From an uncultured Lachnospiraceae bacterium (GTDB lineage: Bacteria > Bacillota > Clostridia > Lachnospirales > Lachnospiraceae), in the NCBI GenBank assembly GCA_910577165.1, contig CAJTLX010000026.1, positions 7,298-46,277 on the forward strand: a DNA stretch of 38,980 nucleotides, given 5' to 3'. Positions 32,159 through 38,980 of this stretch are shown here, in pieces. Position 1 is the stretch's first letter. Each line of letters opens with the position of its first letter. The position numbers and the translations under genes are program-made. A model generated the notes under the pieces. That model was not told the origin of the DNA. It did not search any database and worked only from the letters and a program-made list of their open reading frames with translations.

Positions 32159-33025
32159 TTACATTTTGTAAATAACATCACTACTTGTATCAGTAGAAAA
32201 TGCTAACGGTTGCACTGCCGAAGAAACATCTCCTGCTTCATAGTGTTTTTTATATGAAGAGAATAATTGCTGATTAAGATACAATTTATTATCCGTTGTA
32301 TTTACAGTTAGTTTCTGAGTTGAAATTTTTATCCCGTTTACTTTATAGCCAGTAACACTAATTTTAGTATTGTTTACAATATTAGTAGCTAAATTAACAG
32401 CTTCTTTCCACGCCGGATCAATAAAACCATTTTCTTGATTTCCATTCACACCACGTCTTGGTTCTTGGGCAGTCTTAGTCCCCGCATCAGCAGTACTATA
32501 CTGACCACTTTTCCCAACTACTCGTGCATAAATAGATGCATTGGGATATGTATCTTCGGATGCCATATAAGCTAAATTATTACTATCAGCCCGATTCTTT
32601 ATAACAAGAGCAACCCCTTTTTCCTGCTCTATATTGCTATAACCGCCTTCTGCCAAAATAATGCGTGATAAAAGGTCTATATCGTTGAAATCACCCTTTA
32701 AAATGTTGTCTTGACCCCATTGAGAATCCGTCAGCGGCTTTCCATACATATTAAAATATTTTGAAGAATGAACCGTGTTCAAACGCAAGCAAGTTTTAGG
32801 ACCTGCAATCCCATCAACAGTAATTGCAAATTCATATTGGAATCCCTCGACAGCACTTTTTGTATCGCTTTGGAAATATCCTTTCTTATCAGAAATAGCA
32901 TATCCAATCTATATTAAATATGTTTGTAAAGTTGCTACGCCACCGGAATAACCTGTATCTCCGCTCTGACTAAAGGAACCTGTTCCATCAACAACCTGCT
33001 TAAACGTGTAATCTGAATTCGCCAT
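32159..33025 (-). pseudogene. Peptidoglycan-binding/SleB-like hydrolase with in-frame TAG
   Basis: The frame begins at ATG 33025 (MANSDYTFKQ) after AAAAAGGAGA and a consensus promoter, reaches TAG at 32909-32911 after 38 codons (..LQTYLI), and continues in the same frame to 32159. Joined, it gives 288 residues: a PG_binding_1-like domain (GGVATLQTYLI-x-IGYAISDKKGYF...AVEGFQYEFAITVDGIAGPKT) and a SleB/Hydrolase_2-like domain (LLSRIILAEGGYSNIEQEKGVALVIKNR). No signal peptide is seen. The later segment could only start at a TTG without a ribosome site. A CAG-to-TAG change would explain the break; read-through is possible but untested. Confidence 0.75.
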
Positions 33026-33168
33026 AGTATTATCTCCTTTTTAGTAGAATTACAATTAGTTTCTTCCAAATGCAGCAAAAACAAATATTACCATCTGTAA
33101 AAGTTATAAATTTGTCTGTTTTTTATGCTTATTGGTAATAAAAGGTCTTGTTCATTTGTTTGATTGTC

Positions 33169-33197
33169 ATTATACTCTATCTATATCAAGTTGTCAA
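33169..33197 (-). promoter_or_regulatory. Consensus promoter of the hydrolase gene
   Basis: Exact TTGACA (33192-33197) and TATAAT (33169-33174) with 17-base spacer on the minus strand, ~145 bases before the ATG. It lies between lanM and the hydrolase, so the hydrolase has its own transcript. Confidence 0.85.
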
Positions 33198-33257
33198 CCG
33201 CTTGATTATCATCGGTCGATTTTTGGCGTAAATCGGCATTCCTAATACACATAATAT

Positions 33258-36224
33258 CTAAATATCTATACTTAAAATTCTCATTATGTCGTCTGTACTA
33301 CAAAGTGAATAATATCCAATTCCGGTGATTCCTCCCATCATTCCATAATTATTACGCTCCTGTATTTTAAAGTTCATACTATCGACCTCTAAGTTCCTTC
33401 CTATTTCTTCCAGTATAATTTTTCTTAATTGTTCGCTATTTGTAGCTATCTTATTGATAGAACATAATACTTCATTTCCTGATTTTCCATGACACAAGCA
33501 AAAATTTTTACTATTACATATTTCTTTTTTTGTTTTATTCTCTATAAAGTTATCAATAGTTTTTTGCAGTTTCTTTCTAAATTTTCCTTTAACATATTTC
33601 GCTGTAAGACATCTTGCCATTATAATACCACCCCATCCATGACACCATGCCATACCATTCTCTCTCTCTTTCAAAACACTTTTTTTGTTTGATTTTATAT
33701 CCTCCCACTTTTTCACTTCTCGTAAATCCATCCAATCTTGTAACTCCTCGTCAAAAAAATACTCTTCAAATAAAAACGCCTGATACGCCGCCCCTGCATA
33801 TTTCTCATCTCCTGTAACAAATCCAAGTTTAGCGAATGCCAACATAATCCCACTTGCTCCATGAGCAAATCCTGTAAGGGCTATCCCTGTTACAGGGTTC
33901 ACCCATCCCATTCCCCAATCATACCTTGTTGCAGACGAAAGCAAAATATCCCCTGCCTCCCTTGCCCATTCCACATACTGCTTATCCCCTGTCAATTTGT
34001 ATGCGCAAAGCAAGACTAAAATCGCGCCTGCATTCCCCCCAACCACATCATAGTCTTTATCTTCCGTAAATGACTTGCTCATAATCTCACATTGTAATTT
34101 TGTATATTTCAGGAATATGTAATCTTTGTCTGCTAAATATAACAATATATAAGCAAATGCAATGGATGCTTCTCCATAAAATGCTCCTGTTGGCACTTTC
34201 TCTTGAATTCTTTTTGCTTTTGCGTCTGTATGTGAAAACAGCTTTTTTATCAGAATATCTGTCATCTCTTGATAGCATTTCTTTTTTGTCTCTTTCGCCA
34301 ATTTCTGCATGAAAACAGCAACACCCGCTATTCCATCATATAAGTATAACTCCATTGGTCTAATTATACACCCTTGTCTTTGATGCTCTGCCATCATAAT
34401 ATTAATCCATCCCACGGACTTCTTATCATCCGACCAATGGGCTTCTTCCAATAAGATTTCCCCAATTCTTTCTGCAATACAAATCTCTGCCTGCCTTCGT
34501 TCTCTCTTTATTCCTTTATCTTTCAAAACTTCTTTTCTCTTCGGTTGCTTATCATATTCCTGTAATTTATTTTCTTCATACAACTGCATTTTTTGTTTTG
34601 TATTATCTGTAGAAATCACGATTTGGATCAATTTTTTCTGATATTCCATATTTCGCTGACTCATCCGAAATAAACGTTCTTTGATACACTGTATGCATGT
34701 TCTTATAAAATAGTTTTTATAAGTATTTCCTGTTGCACTATGCAGATTAGTTCTATTCGCTTTGTACCAAAAATAAGGGATATCCTCTCTCTTTAATTCC
34801 TCTTTCTCCTGTGTCTGAACCCATTGCATTTCTTTTATTTTATATTGTTTTTGTTGACAAATAAGCTCTTCTAATAAAATGTTCTGTCCTTTTTTGTTCA
34901 TCAAATAATCTGGGTGATACATCAATATCAGCATTAAAAAATACTCTTGTGTCTGTCGTACCAAATAACGAACGTTCACCTTCTCAAATGATTTTAATTT
35001 TTCTAATATCAATTCTTTGTTCTGCATAAAAAATTGATAAACCTTTTCAAATCCTAAAATAATTTCCTTTTGAAATCTGCTGGTTTGTATAAATTTTCCA
35101 TTTAAAGCTGCACGATTTTTTCCTTTCTTCAAATAAGGTCTTTGATACCCTATATGCATCCTTACTGTACCCGGATTTACAACTACAGGAAAGTCCATTG
35201 ATACAGACTGACCGCCACCCCCATTAATTGCCCCGATATTCACTCCTTCCCCTTCTTTATCCCACACATACATTGGGAGTAAACCTGTTTGCAGTACGGA
35301 CTCTATAAAAACTCGCTTTTCCTCCTCAGATTCATCTTCTAAATCTTCTATTCTTCTGCTTCCAACTGCCAATTCCAAATCAATCAAAACCGGATATTCC
35401 CCATGCGCAACCAAATTTTCATAATGCATATCCTCCGAACCTAATAAATAACTGATACCCAAAAGAATACCATTTCTCTCATAATATCGTTTTAATTCAT
35501 CATAAGAAATGCAAGGTAAATCGGATACCCAACTACACCAGCCATATTCTCCCCTATCCAAAATAAAATTCCACCAGTAAGTGATATTTAAACTTTTGCA
35601 GATCCATTGGAGAAATTCTCTATATACCTGATCGATAGTAAGACTTCTTGGCTTATAAACAAGTTTTTCTTCATTATCTAATTCTAATATCAGCACTGTC
35701 TTCCCCTGATTATGCAAATCTGACGTACTGTGATCGATTCTTTTTATTTTGTAACAGGGATTATTTTGAAAAAAATGGAAATTGATTTCTTCTCGATCTG
35801 ATTCAAAACGCTCTATCACTTCACAGATATTTTGTACGGATAAAACTAAAAAAGATATCACATCTTGATACATAATAGGATATTCTTTGTAAATTTTCTT
35901 CAAATAAAGAGAATCGCTAAGAAAGTAATCTACAAAATAACAATATTTTTCTTCTTCATTCTCCCCTTGAAGTTCTCCGCACTCATCACAAAGCTGCATT
36001 TCATAAATTAAAGTTCGTAAAGTAATCCTTTTTAAATTTTCTAAAAAAGCTTGTATAAAATTTTGTGTAAAATTAGGCGTTAAAATACCACATCTTCTTT
36101 TTATTACTTCAAGAAATGTTACTTTTAAATGTTCATAAAACGGGCTATAATCACCTCGGTCAGCAATATTATATTTTCTTTTTTGTTTCCAATAATGGTT
36201 TTCTAAATCTGTTCTCAATGTCAT
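33258..36224 (-). CDS. lanM: Class II lanthipeptide synthetase
   Basis: A bifunctional enzyme of 988 residues that dehydrates Ser/Thr by phosphorylation and elimination and then cyclises Cys onto them. The ATG at 36224 (MTLRTDLENHYW) is chosen because AAAGGGAG lies ten bases before it. The N-terminal kinase-like dehydratase has Lys191 (LVYKPRS), GSEDMHYENLVAHG (265-275) and Asp282 (LIDLE). The C-terminal LanC cyclase has zinc ligands Cys861 (WCHGWGG), Cys911 and His912 (LCHGKSGN), and the YDGIAGVA and GFAHGASGI repeats. The precursor gene stands directly upstream with an attenuator-like hairpin between. No frameshift or missing ligand is seen. Confidence 0.96.
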   Translation of the reverse strand: MTLRTDLENHYWKQKRKYNIADRGDYSPFYEHLKVTFLEVIKRRCGILTPNFTQNFIQAFLENLKRITLRTLIYEMQLCDECGELQGENEEEKYCYFVDYFLSDSLYLKKIYKEYPIMYQDVISFLVLSVQNICEVIERFESDREEINFHFFQNNPCYKIKRIDHSTSDLHNQGKTVLILELDNEEKLVYKPRSLTIDQVYREFLQWICKSLNITYWWNFILDRGEYGWCSWVSDLPCISYDELKRYYERNGILLGISYLLGSEDMHYENLVAHGEYPVLIDLELAVGSRRIEDLEDESEEEKRVFIESVLQTGLLPMYVWDKEGEGVNIGAINGGGGQSVSMDFPVVVNPGTVRMHIGYQRPYLKKGKNRAALNGKFIQTSRFQKEIILGFEKVYQFFMQNKELILEKLKSFEKVNVRYLVRQTQEYFLMLILMYHPDYLMNKKGQNILLEELICQQKQYKIKEMQWVQTQEKEELKREDIPYFWYKANRTNLHSATGNTYKNYFIRTCIQCIKERLFRMSQRNMEYQKKLIQIVISTDNTKQKMQLYEENKLQEYDKQPKRKEVLKDKGIKRERRQAEICIAERIGEILLEEAHWSDDKKSVGWINIMMAEHQRQGCIIRPMELYLYDGIAGVAVFMQKLAKETKKKCYQEMTDILIKKLFSHTDAKAKRIQEKVPTGAFYGEASIAFAYILLYLADKDYIFLKYTKLQCEIMSKSFTEDKDYDVVGGNAGAILVLLCAYKLTGDKQYVEWAREAGDILLSSATRYDWGMGWVNPVTGIALTGFAHGASGIMLAFAKLGFVTGDEKYAGAAYQAFLFEEYFFDEELQDWMDLREVKKWEDIKSNKKSVLKERENGMAWCHGWGGIIMARCLTAKYVKGKFRKKLQKTIDNFIENKTKKEICNSKNFCLCHGKSGNEVLCSINKIATNSEQLRKIILEEIGRNLEVDSMNFKIQERNNYGMMGGITGIGYYSLCSTDDIMRILSIDI

Positions 36225-36242
36225 TCTTAGCATCTCCCTTTC

Positions 36243-36277
36243 AAAAAACAGGAGCAAGAAAATCCTTCTCGCTCCTG
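36243..36277 (-). terminator. Attenuator-like terminator between lanA and lanM
   Basis: On the minus strand CAGGAGC (36277-36271) pairs with GCTCCTG (36255-36249), extended inward by partial pairing, and is followed by TTTTTT (36248-36243). The lanM ribosome site follows at once. Partial read-through would give much precursor and little synthetase mRNA. Confidence 0.85.
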
Positions 36278-36303
36278 CTAATCACCAAGCTTTTGTACTT
36301 TTT

Positions 36304-36474
36304 TTACGGGCAACAAACCAAAGTCAATAACCCTCCACACCCAACAGTTATTGTTGATCTTGCATTATTGGACTTTGCACACTGTAGTTTCTTAATTTGT
36401 TCCAATTCCATCTTTGCACTTCCCGCCGCTGTACTGTTTCCGTATTTTGCCTTCCGCAATTCTTCTTTGCTCAT
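36304..36474 (-). CDS. lanA: Class II lanthipeptide precursor peptide
   Basis: A 56-residue peptide beginning MSKEELRKAKYGNSTAAG, with TAAGGAGG seven bases before the ATG, directly upstream of lanM. The charged N-terminal half looks like a leader (KMELEQIKKLQ). The C-terminus, STITVGCGGLLTLVCCP, carries four Ser/Thr and Cys46, Cys54 and Cys55, enough for up to three thioether rings; Cys32 and Ser35 lie further upstream. TITVGC resembles the T-x-T-x-x-C lipid II-binding ring of mersacidin-type lantibiotics, but with Gly in place of the usual Glu. No Gly-Gly or Gly-Ala leader site is evident; cleavage after Arg39 is one possibility. The region 36475-36577 holds the promoter and a tattgttt/aaacaata palindrome (about 36505-36522). 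Confidence 0.85.
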   Translation of the reverse strand: MSKEELRKAKYGNSTAAGSAKMELEQIKKLQCAKSNNARSTITVGCGGLLTLVCCP

Positions 36475-36577
36475 AAAAAACCTCCTTACAATGTCATTTA
36501 ATTATTTATTGTTTTTAAACAATAGCTTGGTCATAAATAATTAATTCATATTTTTTAACAATTACCAAATATAAATC

Positions 36578-37900
36578 TCAATTAGAAAATCCATTTAAGT
36601 ACAATATGATTCGAAATTGTTCTCCTAAAATTTTTATCTTCATATACCCTTCTCTTTCATGTATAATTCTTTTTACACTGCGTAACCCAAATCCATGCAG
36701 TTCTTCCTCTTTCTTTGTTGTTTTTAAAAACAGATTTGTTTGACTATTCATCTCTTTTTTCATAAAATTAGTAACAGAAACAAATAACTTACTTCCATGT
36801 CTTTGACATACTATATTTATCATACGTTCTATTTGAATAGGGCATTTCATACTAGCTTCAATTGCATTATCTAACAGATTTGCGAAAAGAGAACATATTT
36901 CTCCAGCAGACAGTGACAAATCACTCATATCATCCGATTTACATCGAACTTTAATCTTTGCTTTTCTTGCTTCTTGAAATTTCATATTTAACACTAAGTC
37001 CAAAATCTTATGATTTGTCCAAACCACATTTTCGCTTTTTTTAATTTCTCCAACAATCTGTCCAATGTATGATTCGCAATCTTCCAGCCTTGATTCTTTA
37101 ATCATAGCAGAAATTGTCCGTAAATGATTTTTCATATCATGCATAATGATGGATTTTTGATTATAATTTTCTAATAATAATTGATAATTTTCCTCCAGCA
37201 TAGTTATCTCCATCCGCTGTATCTTACTCTCCTCCTCTATCTTTTGCCATATTGTATTGAAAAAAAATATCACAACTATCAACAGAAAAGTTAAGAGAAA
37301 AAAACACCACTGGTAAAATAAAATATTTACCATCTCCTGCAAATAAATTTTCTGAAAATAAACCATGCAAGGCAACAAAAGAATCCCTAAAACTAATGCT
37401 TTATTTCGATGCCGAAGAATTTCTTGTTTTTTTCCGATCAACCAACTTTTTAATATACATCCAACTGGTAATAATAAAATTGCATATATAAGTAGATAGC
37501 ATCCTCTCCATATACCAGCAAACAATAATATGTCTCTTCTTCCACCTAACCAATCAATGATTAAGTATACACAAGTTAGAATAAAAAAATCAACAAGTGC
37601 TAAACTTACCTCTGTTAACAAGTTTACCCATAATGCATTATATAAATTACATTTATAACAAGATACACTTATTATAATACCAATAATAATTATAATCAAC
37701 AACAAATTATTAGAAAATGGCAAATGCATATAAATTTCATTTATTATTTGAAGCAATGCTGCTAAAGTAATTGCTATTACCTGTCCAATAAAAATCTGCT
37801 TTTTACTTCGCTTAGCTCCATATATTCCATCCACAACTTGTAATGCTAACCAAGTTTTTAATGCTATATTGATATAGTCACAAACATAATAAAAAATCAT
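36578..37900 (-). CDS. Membrane GHKL histidine kinase (AgrC-like)
   Basis: A 440-residue sensor kinase. The start (MIFYYVCDYI, 37900) shares its A with the stop of the regulator gene (TAATG), and GGGGAG lies before it. Six to seven transmembrane segments fill residues ~1-215. A coiled linker leads to the histidine box IIMHDMKNHLRT (His254), N-box NLLDNAIEAS and G-box HGFGLRSVKRII. Such kinases usually sense peptides. Placed beside lanA/lanM it may sense the mature lanthipeptide or another signal and switch the locus. Confidence 0.93.
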   Translation of the reverse strand: MIFYYVCDYINIALKTWLALQVVDGIYGAKRSKKQIFIGQVIAITLAALLQIINEIYMHLPFSNNLLLIIIIIGIIISVSCYKCNLYNALWVNLLTEVSLALVDFFILTCVYLIIDWLGGRRDILLFAGIWRGCYLLIYAILLLPVGCILKSWLIGKKQEILRHRNKALVLGILLLPCMVYFQKIYLQEMVNILFYQWCFFLLTFLLIVVIFFFNTIWQKIEEESKIQRMEITMLEENYQLLLENYNQKSIIMHDMKNHLRTISAMIKESRLEDCESYIGQIVGEIKKSENVVWTNHKILDLVLNMKFQEARKAKIKVRCKSDDMSDLSLSAGEICSLFANLLDNAIEASMKCPIQIERMINIVCQRHGSKLFVSVTNFMKKEMNSQTNLFLKTTKKEEELHGFGLRSVKRIIHEREGYMKIKILGEQFRIILYLNGFSN

Positions 37901-38613
37901 TAATCTAATTCTCCCCAATAATCTAATAGTTTTTCCTGTACTACAGATCGCAAGCGTCTGCTAACGTTAAGTACTTTTCCCGATTCAAGTGTGATTTCAA
38001 ACTTTTCAAATTGTGTAACATATTTCAGATTGACTGCCATTCCCTTATCTATTCCCACAAATCTATCTTCTGGTAAATGCTTCAAGACATTTTGTATTGC
38101 TTTTCTTTCCCTATGTAATATTTCATTTTTACAGTGAAATATAGTATACTGTTTTTCTTTACTTAAATATAAAATATCGTTGATATAAAATTTACATTCC
38201 TCGTTACCTGAAGGAATAATATAATATTCTTCCTGATTTTCTTTAATTTCTTTCCATATTTGTTCTAATATCAAAAAAAGTTCCTCTTGATATGAATCTT
38301 TTAGAATATAATCATAAGCCTTAACTTTATAACCACTACGGGCATAATTCTCATATGCTGTCAGAAATACAATCTTTGCATCAATATTCCAGTCTCTAAT
38401 TTTTTTTGCCAATTCTACTCCACTGATTTCTGGCATTTCTATATCAAGCAAATAAACATCATAGTAATTTCGTACTTTTATTTCATCAAAAATAGAACTG
38501 GCACCAAAGCATTTTATCTCCATTGCTTTCTTTTGACTTGAAAAATATTTTTCTATATATTTTTTTACATCCCTAGCAAAACTCCCCTCATCATCTACAA
38601 TCGCAATCCGCAT
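37900..38613 (-). CDS. LytTR-family response regulator (AgrA-like)
   Basis: A 237-residue regulator: receiver with acidic pocket VDDE and Asp57 in YLLDIEMPEISG, and a C-terminal LytTR DNA-binding domain (RFVGIDKGMAVNLKYVTQFEKFEITLESGKVLNVSRRLR). It has TGGAGGG before the ATG and a promoter just upstream, and is co-translated with the kinase gene. Its likely targets are the lanA promoter region and its own promoter. Confidence 0.93.
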   Translation of the reverse strand: MRIAIVDDEGSFARDVKKYIEKYFSSQKKAMEIKCFGASSIFDEIKVRNYYDVYLLDIEMPEISGVELAKKIRDWNIDAKIVFLTAYENYARSGYKVKAYDYILKDSYQEELFLILEQIWKEIKENQEEYYIIPSGNEECKFYINDILYLSKEKQYTIFHCKNEILHRERKAIQNVLKHLPEDRFVGIDKGMAVNLKYVTQFEKFEITLESGKVLNVSRRLRSVVQEKLLDYWGELD

Positions 38614-38980
38614 GATTCACCCTCCATAAATTCGGAATGAATTTAATATATCACATTTACAACAATAACTCAATCCCTTTTGTATCTTCTTGTAGTTTTT
38701 TGAGAGAAAATTGAACTCAGTCATTTTAAAAACAAATATCCCATGAATACGAACTTTCCGAAGATTTATGTTGTATATATTAAAGGAAAAAGTCATATTT
38801 TATTTCTCTATGGATGAAATAAAATGCACTTCGATTATAAATTTAGTGCATAGTGAGCCTTACTATATATACCACTTTCCGCTTTTCTTTATCTTAATTG
38901 GATAGTTCAAGGGGGCATCAAATTGCAATGTCGTCAACTTAAGCCGAAATTTCACTAACTATAAATTTACGCGTATGCAA
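38614..38980. other. Right-edge intergenic region
   Basis: AT-rich and without a supported gene over 367 bases. A promoter for the regulator lies at 38645-38673 (TTGAGT, 17-base spacer, TATATT, minus strand). A 31-codon minus-strand frame ending near 38870 (LTTLQFDAPLNYPIKIKKSGKW) has no start or family match and may be a fragment of an older gene. Confidence 0.4.
38645..38673 (-). promoter_or_regulatory. Promoter of the lanthipeptide two-component genes
   Basis: TTGAGT (38668-38673), 17-base spacer, TATATT (38645-38650) on the minus strand, ~32 bases before the regulator ATG. Confidence 0.55.

Noticed and set aside
38870..38965. Possible transposase fragment on the minus strand at the right edge
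   Set aside because: Only 31 codons, no start signal and no motif that can be named.
168..38980. Shared gcatacgcgta at both window ends as an attachment site or element boundary
   Set aside because: An 11-base match is expected many times by chance in a window of this size.

Overview
The window looks like part of a chromosome from a low-to-medium GC, anaerobic, Lachnospiraceae-like Clostridia (Firmicutes). The grounds are strong AGGAGG ribosome sites, TTGACA/TATAAT promoters, GHKL kinase/LytTR regulator pairs, tandem large serine recombinases and gut-Clostridia gene families. This placement is inferred from gene content, not from a marker gene.

Region 1 (1-10900, nearly all minus strand) is an unusual signalling and lipoprotein locus. 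A BlaI-type repressor (10468-10833) is followed by a BlaR1-type M56 metallopeptidase (8061-10451). Its extracellular C-terminus is not a penicillin-binding domain but a family-1 solute-binding-protein (SBP) domain. Next come three large paralogous lipoproteins (5104-7575, 2629-4908, 184-2598) whose C-terminal halves are homologous to that sensor domain. Promoters before blaI and before two of the lipoprotein genes share TTGACA-N17-TAAACT overlapped by the palindrome GTTTAC-N5-GTAAAC. This suggests one repressor controls the whole locus: the membrane sensor carries a tethered copy of the domain that the lipoproteins expose. A 66-bp intergenic repeat lies at the left edge.

Region 2 (10900-19400) is ordinary chromosome. 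It has ilvN-ilvC (branched-chain amino acid synthesis), a PadR/DUF1700/DUF4097-like/PspC envelope operon, a cyclophilin co-directional with a LytTR response regulator and a soluble GHKL kinase, an aldo/keto reductase, and a GntR/FCD regulator.

Region 3 (19650-31000) is an integrated mobile element or its remains. It holds a decayed holin-like toxin ORF, an unknown protein, three tandem large serine recombinases (the middle one frameshifted), a DUF6870 protein, a DinG-like helicase with a small partner gene, a candidate replication protein with seven in-phase 21-bp repeats, and a sigma-70-like factor cut by an in-frame stop.

Region 4 (31000-38980, AT-rich) has a repeat-containing lipoprotein, a putative MITE, a peptidoglycan-binding/SleB-like hydrolase gene broken by an in-frame TAG, and a class II lanthipeptide locus. 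That locus comprises LanM (33258-36224), an unannotated 56-residue precursor gene lanA (36304-36474), an attenuator-like hairpin between them, and an AgrC/AgrA-like GHKL kinase and LytTR regulator pair. No LanT transporter/protease is in the window. The last ~370 bases hold the regulator promoter and no convincing gene.
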